A stretch of 64,000 bases of DNA from JAAYDS01 sp012729155 (GCA_036774405.1 DAIPBO010000001.1:186001-250000), one strand, 5' to 3'. Positions 8,269 to 17,304 are shown, numbered from the stretch's first letter. Program-made: numbers and translations. The notes: a model not told the origin generated them from the sequence alone.

Positions 8269-8880
8269 ATGGGCGCGTGGTGGACGAGTCTTTCGTCGCT
8301 GGCACAGACCTTTGCCGCAGCGGCGCTCTTTTTCAGCATTGTGTTTCTATGGCAGTTCTTTGCAGCCATCTCGGGCCTGGGCGGCGATGGCGGGGGCGAC
8401 GCCGTTGATGCCGATGACCTGCTCGAGGTCTCTGGCACCTCTGATGCTGACCTGACCAGCGATGCTCAAGGGCTCGACGTGTTTCGCCTGTTGTCGATTC
8501 GCTCGCTGTTAGCCTTTGCGCTGCTCTTCAGCTGGGCCGGCGCGCTCTACCTTGGGCAGGGCCTCGCCGTCGGTGCGGCATTGGGGCGGGCGGTGCTCTG
8601 GGGCCTGGCTGGGATGGTGGTGGTGGCGGCGTTCTTCTGGCTGCTGCCACGGCTCACTGAAGAGGGCACCGCGCGAGCGAACAGCGCCGTGGGGCAGATT
8701 GGCGAGGTCTATATCGCTATCCCCAGCGAGGGCGTGGGCCAGGTGCGCGTGTTGATGGCGGGGCAGGTGCGCTTTGTCAAGGCTCGCAGTGCTGATGGCG
8801 CCGCCATGCCTGTCGGGCGCAGTGTGCAGGTGGTGGGCGTGGCCAGTGGCGCCACGCTGCTGGTGCAAGAGACGGTATAG
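8269..8880 (+). CDS. NfeD-family membrane protein
   Basis: Partner of flotillin, 203 residues. A long N-terminal transmembrane helix (TFAAAALFFSIVFLWQFFAAI) is followed by an acidic loop, two or three more helices (residues 75-130), and a C-terminal OB-fold of the NfeD type (SAVGQIGEVYIAIPSEGVGQ ... VQVVGVASGATLLVQ). NfeD proteins such as B. subtilis YuaF work with SPFH proteins in membrane organisation. ATG 8269 is preferred over GTG 8263 because GGGAGG precedes it by 5 nt. The stop lies 8 nt before the flotillin start, so they are co-transcribed from the promoter at 8210-8238. Confidence 0.88.
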   Translation: MGAWWTSLSSLAQTFAAAALFFSIVFLWQFFAAISGLGGDGGGDAVDADDLLEVSGTSDADLTSDAQGLDVFRLLSIRSLLAFALLFSWAGALYLGQGLAVGAALGRAVLWGLAGMVVVAAFFWLLPRLTEEGTARANSAVGQIGEVYIAIPSEGVGQVRVLMAGQVRFVKARSADGAAMPVGRSVQVVGVASGATLLVQETV

Positions 8881-8888
8881 GAGGCGAT

Positions 8889-10361
8889 ATGGGACCGACC
8901 GGCCTGATTCTCGCATTCATTCTGGCGCTGATCGTCATAGCGCTCTTTGCCACGTTGGTGGGGCGCTATCGGCGCTGCCCATCTAACCGCATTCTGGTGA
9001 TCTATGGCAAGACTGGTCGAGGCGCTGCCAAGACGATTCATGGCGGGGCTGCCTTTGTCTGGCCTCTGCTGCAGGATTATGCCTATCTGGACCTGGAGCC
9101 CTTTGTGGTGCCCATCGAGCTCACCAATGCCCTCTCGCAAGAGAACATTCGCGTGTCGGTGCCCACGACCATCACGGCGGCCATCTCGATTGAGGAAGGG
9201 CTGATGCAGAACGCCGCCGTCCGCCTCTTGGGGCTGACGCAAGATGAGATCAAAAACCAGGTGCAGGATATCATCCTGGGCCAAATGCGCGCCGTCATCG
9301 CTACCATGGCCATCGAAGAGATCAACAGCGACCGCCAGGCGTTTATGGCCAAGGTGAACGATGCCGTTTCGACCGAGCTCGACAAGATCGGCGTGACGGT
9401 CATCAACGTCAACATCCGCGACATCGAGGACGAAAGCGGCTACATTCAAGCGTTGGGCCGCAAGGCCGCCGCCGAGGCGGTGAACCAGGCCAACATCGAT
9501 GTGGCCGAGCAGGAGAGGCGCGGCCAGACTGGCGTGGCCGAACGTGAGCGAGACCGACGACGCGCCGTGTCGGCGGCCGATGCCGAGGCTGTGATCGGCG
9601 AAAAGCTGGCCGAACGTGACCGGCGTAGCCGCACGGCCGAGTACGATGCCGAGGCGGTGCAGGTTGAGGCCGCAAACCTCGCCAAGCAAGCAGCATACCG
9701 GGCCGATCAGCAGGTGGCCGAACAAGAGGCTCGCCGCCGTGCCGAAGAGGCTGCGCGTGTGGCCGACGGCTCCATCCGTGTGGCAGAACAGAATGCCGAG
9801 CGCGCCGCCGAAGAGGCGCGCGCCGTGCGCGAAGAAGCGCGTCTGCGTGCCGAGGTGGTGGTGCCCGCTGAGGCCGAGCGCACCAGCATCCTGGTAAGCG
9901 CCGACGCTGAGCGCGAGCGCCAGATTCGCGTTGCCCAGGGCCAGGCTGAGGCCGTCAGGCTGCGACTGCTTGCCGAGGCCGAGGGCACCCGAGCCGTTCT
10001 CGAAGCCAAGGCCGAGGGATATCGCGAACTGGTCGAGGCGAGCGATGGCGCTGCCCAGGCAGCCTCGTTCCTGGTGGTTGAGCGGCTCGTGGAAGTGGCC
10101 AACGTGCAGGCTGAGGCGATCAAGAATCTGCCGCTCGACAAGGTCATCGTATGGGACAGTGGCAGTGGCGACGGCGGCCTCTCAAATCTGGGCAAGCGCG
10201 TCATCGGCGCTCTGCCCCCCATGCACGACCTGGCCCGTATGGCCGGGCTCGAACTGCCCGACTATCTGGGTAAGGTTCATGCTGAGCCCAAAGGCGGCGA
10301 GAACGCTGCCACCGGGCCAGATGCAGCAGCCACCGCCGACGACGCCAAGGGCGCCGACTAG
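8889..10361 (+). CDS. Flotillin (SPFH/band-7 protein)
   Basis: Membrane-microdomain scaffold protein of 490 residues, similar in layout to FloT/YuaG. One N-terminal transmembrane or hairpin segment (LILAFILALIVIALFATLVG) is followed by the SPFH domain (about residues 30-200, with VPIELTNALSQENIRVSVPT and DKIGVTVINVNIRDIED). A long Ala/Glu/Arg coiled coil then runs from about 205 to 390 (repeated AEAV/AERER blocks), ending in a flotillin-type tail (AEAIKNLPLDKVIVWD). It oligomerises through the coiled coil. It lies directly downstream of its NfeD partner. The last 30 residues are disordered, Ala/Gly/Asp-rich. Confidence 0.93.
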   Translation: MGPTGLILAFILALIVIALFATLVGRYRRCPSNRILVIYGKTGRGAAKTIHGGAAFVWPLLQDYAYLDLEPFVVPIELTNALSQENIRVSVPTTITAAISIEEGLMQNAAVRLLGLTQDEIKNQVQDIILGQMRAVIATMAIEEINSDRQAFMAKVNDAVSTELDKIGVTVINVNIRDIEDESGYIQALGRKAAAEAVNQANIDVAEQERRGQTGVAERERDRRRAVSAADAEAVIGEKLAERDRRSRTAEYDAEAVQVEAANLAKQAAYRADQQVAEQEARRRAEEAARVADGSIRVAEQNAERAAEEARAVREEARLRAEVVVPAEAERTSILVSADAERERQIRVAQGQAEAVRLRLLAEAEGTRAVLEAKAEGYRELVEASDGAAQAASFLVVERLVEVANVQAEAIKNLPLDKVIVWDSGSGDGGLSNLGKRVIGALPPMHDLARMAGLELPDYLGKVHAEPKGGENAATGPDAAATADDAKGAD

Positions 10362-10368
10362 CATCAAC

Positions 10369-10403
10369 CAGGGCGTGCCAGGCACACGGCGTGGCACGCC
10401 CTG
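10369..10403 (+). terminator. Hairpin after flotillin gene
   Basis: 12-bp perfect stem CAGGGCGTGCCA/TGGCACGCCCTG with an 11-nt loop, starting 8 nt past the stop. The 3' side lacks a T-run. Confidence 0.55.
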
Positions 10404-10543
10404 ACCCTTCTCAGTCGTCAAGCAGGCAAGAGCGTGGACGTAGACAGTCGCCACCCTGGCCTTATCGTGCTCCGCTGACTGTCGACACCTCGTAATACCT
10501 GTAAGACTGCACACAGCCTTCGTCTGGCCCAGGAGCGTTGCCG

Positions 10544-11665
10544 ATGGACACCGCAGCAACCACGCGCAGCGTGGCCTCTGTTGTGGCGCTGCTGATTGTC
10601 ATGCTCATGCTGCTGGGGCATGGCCTGCATGTTCTGCTGCTGCCGCTCGCGAGCATCGACAACGTGCCGCCGCTCTGGCTCTATGGGTTGGGCGGAGCGC
10701 TCATCGCCCTGAGCCTGCCGATCTGGGTGGCCGCGCTGCGGCTGCTGAGAGACTGCCGGCCTCGCGGCATCTTGCTGACCGAGGGTGTCTACCGTCTGTG
10801 CCGCCACCCGCTGTACGGCAACGGCATCTGCCTGACGCTGACCGGGCTGTGCCTATGGTGGCGCTCGTGGGTAATGTTGCTGGTCCCGGCTTTGAGCCTT
10901 GCGGCTGTGCGTCTGCTGGTGCGCCATGAAGAGCGCGACCTCGCCGGGCGATATGGTGATGCCTGGGCGCACTATGTGGCAGATACGCCCTGCCTTGTTC
11001 CACGGCTCTGGCGCGGGCGATTGCCCTTTGCTGCGCCTTTGCGCAGCGGGTGCGTGGCGCCAGGTGTATGGGGCATCCACAACTTGACGGCCAGCCTCTT
11101 TGTGGTAGAGACACAAGCCGGCTATCTCGCCATCGACGCCGGCCAGGAGCCACGCACGTTGCGGCGCGCTCTACGGCGTCAGGGTATCGACGGAGAGCGC
11201 GTTGCGGCGGTGCTGCTGACGCATAGTGACCCCGACCATGTGGGCGGCCTGGCCGCCTTTGCGCACGCGCAGGTGTATTTGGGGCGCCGCGAATTGCCGC
11301 TGCTCGATGGCAGCCTGGCGCGGACGCCAGGCCACCACAACGCTATCATCCTGCGGCCGCTGACTCTGCTCGACGACGGCGACGTGCTCGTCATCGGCGG
11401 TCGTGAGGTGCGGATTATCGCAGCGCCGGGCCACACTCCGGGCTCGTTAGCCTATCTGATCGACAACACGATGCTCTTTGCAGGCGATGCGCTCAATCTC
11501 AAGAACGGTCGCGCCTGTCGCGTGCTCAAGGTGTTCATTATGAACCTGGAGGAGCACGTGGCCTCGATTCGCAAGCTGGCGGGCGTCGAGGGTGTCGAAC
11601 TGCTCTGCACCGCACATGGCGGCTGCACGGCCAATCTCGATCAGGCCTTTTGCGGCTGGCGTTAG
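10544..11665 (+). CDS. Isoprenylcysteine methyltransferase-like / metallo-beta-lactamase fusion
   Basis: Two-domain protein of 373 residues. Residues 1-150 are membrane helices of the isoprenylcysteine carboxyl methyltransferase/phospholipid methyltransferase type, with the SAM-site motif GVYRLCRHPLYGNGI near residue 85 and an HEERDLAGRYG helix near 125. From about residue 175 a metallo-beta-lactamase fold follows: VLLTHSDPDHVGGL, APGHTPGS, LFAGDAL and a final CTAHGG. The HxHxDH motif reads HSDPDH, so the second His is Asp. AGGAG supports ATG 10544. The domain order suggests a membrane-anchored hydrolase, substrate unknown. A fusion is more likely than two genes because the frame is continuous. 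Confidence 0.8.
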   Translation: MDTAATTRSVASVVALLIVMLMLLGHGLHVLLLPLASIDNVPPLWLYGLGGALIALSLPIWVAALRLLRDCRPRGILLTEGVYRLCRHPLYGNGICLTLTGLCLWWRSWVMLLVPALSLAAVRLLVRHEERDLAGRYGDAWAHYVADTPCLVPRLWRGRLPFAAPLRSGCVAPGVWGIHNLTASLFVVETQAGYLAIDAGQEPRTLRRALRRQGIDGERVAAVLLTHSDPDHVGGLAAFAHAQVYLGRRELPLLDGSLARTPGHHNAIILRPLTLLDDGDVLVIGGREVRIIAAPGHTPGSLAYLIDNTMLFAGDALNLKNGRACRVLKVFIMNLEEHVASIRKLAGVEGVELLCTAHGGCTANLDQAFCGWR

Positions 11666-11934
11666 CCGCTACGTAGTGCACATCGACGAGCCAGCTAGGC
11701 TCCAGCTAATAAACCGTTGCCCGCGCCACACCCGATGTTCAGTGTCAGCGCGCTGGGGCCGGCCAACCAGCCTGCCAGCGGCGGCACCATTCCGCGAAAG
11801 AGAGCCAGAACCGCCCAACAGGCTGCCCTGACAGCCAGGATAGGCGCCGCTGCTCTGGTGCGGGCCGAGATGAGTCAGTCATCTGGCTGACCCGCGGAGC
11901 CGCATAGCGCGCCGAGACCGCGGCTGCGACGCAT

Positions 11935-13824
11935 CTACAGGACGGGGGGTGGTACCATGACGGGCACCGAGATGTCGGCGTGCTCGCTATCAGCACGCAC
12001 CGTCAATGGCACGGCCAGGGCCACCCGGTGGATCAGACACACCGCGGCCTCATCGGCGCAGTAATACAACGTCAGCTCGCCGCGCAGCGTGCCCGTCCCG
12101 GCGGTGAACCGGGCGGGCGTATCGACTGGAAAAGCCCTGCCCTGCAGTGAGATGTCCCGCTCGCCCTCTGCGATGTGCAGCGGGTCAGTGACCTCTGGCT
12201 GCCACACCAGCCGCGACGCGGCCCGGGCATTCACCTTGTAGCCTGCGGGCAGGCGCAGCCGCAGCCGTATGCGTCCCGAACCGGGCCGTACCTCTTGCGG
12301 CGGCGTCTGCAGTATGGGCAGCGCCGCGCCGGGCACGGCAAGCGTCAGCAGCCCCTCGGGGTCGGCCAGCGCCAGGGTGCTGACCGATCGCGTGGCGAGG
12401 TCGACGATCCGTACCACATGGTTGTTGGTGTCGGCGACATAGAGCAGCCCAGCTGCCCCGCACAGGCCACCAGGCTCGCTAAAGCGTGGCGCCTCGCCAT
12501 CCACCCACCCTGGCTCACCATCGCCCAACAGCGTACGCACCTGGCCAGCGCCCACGTCGATCACCTTGAGCTTGTGGTTATAAGTGTCGGCAACATAGAG
12601 CAGCCCCTGGTGGTGTGCCACGCCGAGAGGGTGTTGCAGCCGAGCATCGCTCCAGCCGCCGTCCACATCGCCAAACACAAACAACCCCTGGCCGATGACG
12701 GTGTGTACGCGGTCGTCGGGCTCCCAGCCGATGGCGCGGATGGCACTGGCCTCAGCGTCGGCCACGTACAGCCGTTCACCATCGGTGGTCAGCCCCGATG
12801 GTTGTGCCATGAGGGCGAGCGGCCGCGGTCCATCGTGCAGCCCCTCGCGCCCCGAGCCGGCAAAGGGGCCGATCTGGCGGGTATCGAGGTTGAGCGCCCA
12901 GAGCTGATGGGTCCCCGCCATGGCGATAAAGAGCATGCGCCCCACCCGCACTAGGTCCCACGGAGAGTTGAGGCGCGTCTCGGCCGCGTGGCCCGCGGGT
13001 TGCCCATAGGCCAGAGAGCCGTCCCCTGCCACCGTCTGCAGCGTCTGCTTGGCGAGGTGGGCGACGCGTACGGCGTGATTGCCAGCATCGGCAAGGTAGA
13101 GGTGCTCGCCGTCGAGCGCCATGCCCTGCGGCTGGTTGAGGGCAGCCTCGTGCCAGGCGCCGTCGCGCAAGCTGGGCTCGCCACTGCCGATGAGCGCCAG
13201 CACCTGCCCGGCCAAGGTTGCCACGATGATGCGGTTGTGCCCGCTATCGGCGATATAGAGTCGATCATGCGTGGCGTCGGCCAACACCTTGCCAGGAAAG
13301 CGCAGCGCTGTCTCTGGGAGCTCCTCGGGCATCAGCGTGAGAGGACCGCTGTGCAGCGTGCCCCGTTGCTGGTGGGTGGCGATGGTCTCTGCGACGAGGT
13401 CATGGATGGCGTCATATACGCCCTCGCCCGAACGCTGAGCGATGATGCGCCCTGTTGGGTCGATGAGCACTGTGGTGGGCCAGGCGCGCACGGCATAGGC
13501 TTGCCAGATGGCATAGTCGGGGTCGGCCACCACTGGGTGGGTGATGCCATACCGCTGCACCACGCGGCGCAGGCTCTCGATACGGGCCTCGTTGCTGAAC
13601 TTGCTCGCATGGACGCCGATGACGACCAGCGCGTCGCCAAACTCTTGCTCCAGGCGCAACAGGTCGGGGATCACATGCAGGCAGTTGATGCAGCCAAAAG
13701 TCCAAAAGTCGAGCAACACCAGCCGGCCGCGCAGCTCGGCCAGGGCGAGGGGCCGGCTGGTGTTGACCCAATCCAGCCCGGGCGGAAAGTCCGGCGCACG
13801 CACCGTGGCAGCGTTGGAAGGCAC
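11935..13824 (-). CDS. Thioredoxin-like / NHL-repeat protein (NHLRC2-like)
   Basis: Protein of 629 residues from a GTG start. Residues 1-150 are a thioredoxin/TlpA-like fold (LVLLDFWTFGCINCLHVIPDL) whose active site reads CINC. Residues about 200-500 hold NHL beta-propeller repeats (RLYIADSGHNRIIVATLAG, LYVADTYNHKLKVID, LYVADTNNHVVRIVD). A C-terminal beta-rich domain follows (about 530-625). This is the layout of NHLRC2-like proteins, thought to act in redox or repair. The frame is open back to 14019, but AGGAG at 7 nt supports GTG 13824, and the promoter lies inside the extension. Confidence 0.88.
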   Translation of the reverse strand: MPSNAATVRAPDFPPGLDWVNTSRPLALAELRGRLVLLDFWTFGCINCLHVIPDLLRLEQEFGDALVVIGVHASKFSNEARIESLRRVVQRYGITHPVVADPDYAIWQAYAVRAWPTTVLIDPTGRIIAQRSGEGVYDAIHDLVAETIATHQQRGTLHSGPLTLMPEELPETALRFPGKVLADATHDRLYIADSGHNRIIVATLAGQVLALIGSGEPSLRDGAWHEAALNQPQGMALDGEHLYLADAGNHAVRVAHLAKQTLQTVAGDGSLAYGQPAGHAAETRLNSPWDLVRVGRMLFIAMAGTHQLWALNLDTRQIGPFAGSGREGLHDGPRPLALMAQPSGLTTDGERLYVADAEASAIRAIGWEPDDRVHTVIGQGLFVFGDVDGGWSDARLQHPLGVAHHQGLLYVADTYNHKLKVIDVGAGQVRTLLGDGEPGWVDGEAPRFSEPGGLCGAAGLLYVADTNNHVVRIVDLATRSVSTLALADPEGLLTLAVPGAALPILQTPPQEVRPGSGRIRLRLRLPAGYKVNARAASRLVWQPEVTDPLHIAEGERDISLQGRAFPVDTPARFTAGTGTLRGELTLYYCADEAAVCLIHRVALAVPLTVRADSEHADISVPVMVPPPVL

Positions 13825-13850
13825 CGCTGTTCTCCTCATCAAGCCCAGAT

Positions 13851-13883
13851 ACGACAGCCCCCCGCGTGGCGGGGGGCTGTCGT
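13851..13883 (-). promoter_or_regulatory. Strong hairpin in the leader of the thioredoxin-NHL gene
   Basis: A 15-bp perfect stem (ACGACAGCCCCCCGC with its complement, 3-nt loop) lies 27 nt before the GTG start and about 100 nt after the predicted transcription start. It is too stable to be incidental. It could act as an attenuator, an mRNA stabiliser or a ribosome-access control. There is no T-run, so it is a poor terminator. Confidence 0.55.
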
Positions 13884-13990
13884 GTGGCGTGTTGCACCTC
13901 GAGAGATATGCCATGCGCCAGCTTGAAGCGACAGGGCCAACTCGGGAAGTGCAGAGTGCAGAGCACTCGCAGTCTCTCGACTGCAGCTCA

Positions 13991-14019
13991 AGTATACGCA
14001 TTATGCTGACAGATGTCAA
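13991..14019 (-). promoter_or_regulatory. Promoter with overlapping palindrome for thioredoxin-NHL gene
   Basis: On the minus strand TTGACA (14019-14014) and TATACT (13996-13991) are spaced exactly 17 bp. The -35 is embedded in the palindrome TGACA-TC-TGTCA (14007-14018), so a repressor bound there would block RNA polymerase. Confidence 0.75.
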
Positions 14020-14110
14020 TTTACGCCCTCACGTGAATATGGCCGTTGTGTCTGGCATTGACAACACCCGCAAGAGCGCTACCATCAGCTAGCCCCAGAG
14101 GGAGACGCGC

Positions 14111-15121
14111 ATGAACAGCCGTGAACGAATTCGCACCATTATCGCTGGCGGCGAGCCAGACCGCTGTGGCTTTTGGATGGGGAACCCCTATCCTGACACC
14201 TGGCCGCTGTTGCTGGCACATTTTGGCGCCCCTGATGAAGAAAGTCTGCGTCAAAGACTGCACGACGATTACCGCTGGATCAACCCGGATGCCGACTATG
14301 CTCACCCCGAGGGCCGCTCGATGTGGCACATCAACAAGACGGCACACGGCGCCGCAGGCCCTCTGGCCCATGCTGAAACCGTGGCCGACGTCGAAGCCTT
14401 TGACTGGCCCAGCCTCGACTATCTCAACTTTGAGCCCACGCTCGAACGGTTACGGCAACTCGGGCCCGTCTATCGCGCCAGCGGCTACTGGACGCCCTTT
14501 TACCATATCGTCATGGACCTTTTTGGCATGGACACCTACATGATGAACATGTACCTCAACAAGGCGGTCGTCCACGCTGTTACCGACCGGGTGTGCACTT
14601 TCTTCTACGAGGCCAACGAGCGGTTCTTTGCGCAGGTGGGCGACCTGATCGATGGCTTTTTCTTCGGCAATGACTTTGGCACGCAGCGCGGCCTGATCTG
14701 TGGGCCGGCACAGTTCGATGAGTTCGTCATGCCCTGGTTCCGACGCTTTACCGAACAGGGGCACCGCTGGGGCTATCAGGTCATCCTGCATTCGTGTGGT
14801 TCGATCTACAAGGTTATCGATCGGCTGATCGACGCAGGCGTCGATTGCCTGCACCCTTTGCAGGCGCTGGCCGAGAACATGGACGCCGCGACACTGGCTC
14901 GTGACTTTAGCGGGCGCATCGCTTTCCTGGGGGGCATCGATACACAGGAGTTGCTCGACCGTGGCACACCCGAGCAGGTGCGCGCCGAGGTGCGCCGCGT
15001 GCGAGACTTGCTGGGCCCAAACCTGATCATCAGCCCCAGCCACGAAGCGATCTTGCCCAACGTGCCGCTAGAGAACATCCGTGCCATGGCCGAAGAGGCC
15101 ACGGGGTTGGGCGTGGAGTAG
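14111..15121 (+). CDS. URO-D/MtaA-family (uroporphyrinogen decarboxylase-like) protein
   Basis: TIM-barrel protein of 336 residues in the family that contains uroporphyrinogen decarboxylase and the cobalamin-dependent methyltransferases MtaA/CmuA. Visible segments are the N-terminal MNSRERIRTIIAGGEPDR, a central DGFFFGNDFGTQRGLICGPAQF, VILHSCGSIYKVIDRLIDAG with the His and Cys typical of the zinc-binding methyltransferase branch, and FLGGIDTQELL. The metal ligand pattern argues for a methyltransferase-like role rather than heme synthesis. It starts after AGAGGGAGACGCGC. The acetyltransferase at 15122 begins directly after its stop, so the two are an operon. Confidence 0.8.
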   Translation: MNSRERIRTIIAGGEPDRCGFWMGNPYPDTWPLLLAHFGAPDEESLRQRLHDDYRWINPDADYAHPEGRSMWHINKTAHGAAGPLAHAETVADVEAFDWPSLDYLNFEPTLERLRQLGPVYRASGYWTPFYHIVMDLFGMDTYMMNMYLNKAVVHAVTDRVCTFFYEANERFFAQVGDLIDGFFFGNDFGTQRGLICGPAQFDEFVMPWFRRFTEQGHRWGYQVILHSCGSIYKVIDRLIDAGVDCLHPLQALAENMDAATLARDFSGRIAFLGGIDTQELLDRGTPEQVRAEVRRVRDLLGPNLIISPSHEAILPNVPLENIRAMAEEATGLGVE

Positions 15122-16090
15122 ATGACGATGGGCATCACCGCCGCCCTGCCGCCGGGCCTGCGCCTCGCACACCCAACGTGCGAGGATGCGGCTGCCGTGA
15201 CCGCTTTCTGCAACGCTCGCGATATCGCCTGCTACGGCGTGGGCGAGACGGCACTCGACGATGTGCTTGCCAACTGGGGAGAGCTTGACCTGGGGTGCAA
15301 CGCCTGGCTGTGCTGCGATACAGCGGGCGCGGTCGTCGGTTACGCCACCACCTCGCCCGCAGGCGACCGCGTCAACTGCAAATGTTGCACCTTGCCCGCC
15401 CCGGCCTGGGCAGCGCTCTCTGAGGCAATGCTGCGCCTTGCGACGGAGCGCGCGGTTGCGATTGCTGCGGCTAACCCCGCGCTGCAACCGGTGGCCTTTA
15501 CGCTGCAACCCAGTGTGCACCCGCAGGCGCGTCAGGCGGCACTGACCTGCGGCTATCATTTGACTGGGCACCATTTTGCCATGCAGATCGATCTTGACGA
15601 GGCGCCGCCGGCGCCCGTCTGGCCCGAGGGTATTGTGCTGCGCACCATGCGCCCCGATGAGGACGCCCATAGCCTGCACGCTCTCTTGGAAGAGTGCCTC
15701 GCTCGGCCCCACCGCCCTGCACAGTCTTTTGAGACGTGGCAAGACTATATGATGCGTGCGGACCTCTTTCGTCCCGACCGGTGGTTCATCGCCGAGGACG
15801 TGGGCGTGTTGGCGGGCCTGGCGCTCTGCTTTGGCTTTGCCGATGCGGGCTGGGTCGCGCAGCTCGCCGTGGCTGAAGGCTGGCGGCGGCGTGGCCTCGC
15901 GACGGCATTGCTACGCCATGCCTTTGGCGTGTTCTATCAGGCAGGCAAGCCGGTGGTGGGCTTGCGCATCTGGTCGCACAATGAGCAGGCGCTGCGGCTA
16001 TATCATAGAGTAGGCATGCGCTGCGTTCGGCAGCTTGACCACTATGAGTGCGATCTGGCGGCCTTTAGCCAGGGGGAGCAGCCGAGATGA
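15122..16090 (+). CDS. GNAT acetyltransferase with two GNAT-like halves
   Basis: Protein of 322 residues. The C-terminal half (about 170-320) is a clear GNAT fold with the acetyl-CoA loop VAEGWRRRGLATALLRHA and a later NEQALRLYHRVGMR motif. The N-terminal half (about 10-165) has a degenerate GNAT outline (AWLCCDTAGAVVGYATTSPA) without the R/QxxGxG/A loop. Such tandem proteins usually have one active half. The ATG follows the previous stop without a gap, and its stop overlaps the next start (ATGA). The substrate is unknown. Confidence 0.8.
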   Translation: MTMGITAALPPGLRLAHPTCEDAAAVTAFCNARDIACYGVGETALDDVLANWGELDLGCNAWLCCDTAGAVVGYATTSPAGDRVNCKCCTLPAPAWAALSEAMLRLATERAVAIAAANPALQPVAFTLQPSVHPQARQAALTCGYHLTGHHFAMQIDLDEAPPAPVWPEGIVLRTMRPDEDAHSLHALLEECLARPHRPAQSFETWQDYMMRADLFRPDRWFIAEDVGVLAGLALCFGFADAGWVAQLAVAEGWRRRGLATALLRHAFGVFYQAGKPVVGLRIWSHNEQALRLYHRVGMRCVRQLDHYECDLAAFSQGEQPR

Positions 16091-16530
16091 CCCCCACGCC
16101 CAACCTGACCCAGGCGGTGCCTTTCTTGTGGGTGCGCGACCTGACTGCATCACTGCGCTGCTATGTGGATGGCCTGGGGTTCGCCATGACCAAACAGTGG
16201 GCACCCGATGGCCAGCCGCGTTGGTGCTGGCTGGAGCGCGACGGCGTGGCGCTGATGCTGCAAGCCTTCTGGCGCGAGGGCGCTAATGCCAACCTGCCCG
16301 CTGGCCCGCTGGGCCAGGGCGTGTCGGTGTGCTTGATGTGCCGCGACGCGCTGGCGCTGTATCGCGAGTTCACCGCGTGTGGCGTGGCGGCGCGGCGCCC
16401 TGTTGTGGGCAATGGTATGTGGGTCACCGAACTGCATGATCCTGACGGCTATCACCTGGTGTTTGAGAGCCCTACCGACGCCCCTGAGGGATCGGTGTAT
16501 GCCGGCCAAGGCAGGCGAGCCGCTACCTAG
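16087..16530 (+). CDS. VOC (glyoxalase/bleomycin-resistance) superfamily protein
   Basis: Protein of 147 residues with two beta-alpha-beta-beta-beta modules typical of VOC proteins: first TQAVPFLWVRDLTASLRCYV, later VSVCLMCRDALALYREFTAC, then VTELHDPDGYHLVFESP, with the metal-site Glu. The start ATG overlaps the stop of the preceding acetyltransferase by 4 nt (ATGA), implying translational coupling. The stop overlaps the stop of the convergent gene at 16527. Members act as lyases, isomerases, dioxygenases or drug-binding proteins; the exact role is unknown. Confidence 0.85.
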   Translation: MTPTPNLTQAVPFLWVRDLTASLRCYVDGLGFAMTKQWAPDGQPRWCWLERDGVALMLQAFWREGANANLPAGPLGQGVSVCLMCRDALALYREFTACGVAARRPVVGNGMWVTELHDPDGYHLVFESPTDAPEGSVYAGQGRRAAT

Positions 16531-17276
16531 TGCTGAGGGTGCACTACCACCCACTGGGTGGCCGTATCGCTAACGTTGCCGCGGGCCACTGTAAGCTGAA
16601 CGGCATAGGCGCCTGGCTCGCTAAAGGCGATCTCGGCATACGGCGAGTGTTCCGTGTGGCCATCGCATGTCCAGAGCACATCGGGCTCTGAGCCGCGGTA
16701 TACCAGCGATGTGGGCTCGCCAACGCGCTGCGGCCGCAAGGGTGGCATCTCGGCGATGGGCAGCCCCTCACGGCGCCGACTGTCACGTTCGGCCTGCCAG
16801 CGCAGCAGCGCTGGGTTGAGGGCGTATTCGCGCTCAGCCTGGTGCACCAACCAGGCGAGCTCGCTGCCGCTGGCCCTGAGCCGCCACAGAGAGCCATCGG
16901 GCCAAACTTCGCTCCCCTCCCAGCCGTCGGGCGTTTCTCTTACATCGCTCAAGGGGATGGGTGGCGCCGCCGCGCCCCTCGGCCAGAGCGCCTGCGGCGG
17001 GCAGATGCGGCCATCTACCTCAAACAGGCCCAGACGCAGGCCGCCATTCACAGTGCCGTCGAGCCAGAGCTGTACACCGTCGATGGCCAGCGGTACGCTA
17101 CGCCCCATTTCGATCGCGAGCAGATGCCCATCCACGCGGAGCGGCGCCCGAGCTGTCGGCTCGCCCAAAAGGTCCAACTCATGCACGCCGCTCGAACGCG
17201 TGCTGTAAAAAAGGGTATCGCCGGGCTGCAGGTCTAGGACGATCAGGGTATCCTGCCAACCACGTTGATAGTACAA
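16527..17276 (-). CDS. Uncharacterised protein with C-terminal PKD-like domain
   Basis: Protein of 249 residues that I do not recognise over most of its length. The N-terminal part is beta-rich (LIVLDLQPGDTLFYSTRSSG, WLDGTVNGGLRLGLFEVDG). Residues about 165-245 look like an Ig-like PKD domain (PDVLWTCDGHTEHSPYAEIA, then FSEPGAYAVQLTVARGNVSD). No signal peptide is visible. I choose a TTG start at 17276 because AAGGAGA lies 6 nt before it and the frame further upstream would overlap the Clp-like gene. It is probably co-transcribed with that protease gene 28 nt upstream. Confidence 0.6.
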   Translation of the reverse strand: MYYQRGWQDTLIVLDLQPGDTLFYSTRSSGVHELDLLGEPTARAPLRVDGHLLAIEMGRSVPLAIDGVQLWLDGTVNGGLRLGLFEVDGRICPPQALWPRGAAAPPIPLSDVRETPDGWEGSEVWPDGSLWRLRASGSELAWLVHQAEREYALNPALLRWQAERDSRRREGLPIAEMPPLRPQRVGEPTSLVYRGSEPDVLWTCDGHTEHSPYAEIAFSEPGAYAVQLTVARGNVSDTATQWVVVHPQH

Positions 17277-17304
17277 GGACAGTCTCCTTGGGCGACGTTC
17301 GAGT

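Noticed and set aside
12175..12954. 259-codon plus-strand frame opposite the NHL gene
   Set aside because: Antisense shadow of a gene with strong codon bias; no domain or ribosome site.
13825..14019. N-terminal extension of the thioredoxin-NHL protein to 14019
   Set aside because: The extension crosses the -10 element and leader hairpin and has no ribosome site; GTG 13824 has AGGAG at correct spacing.
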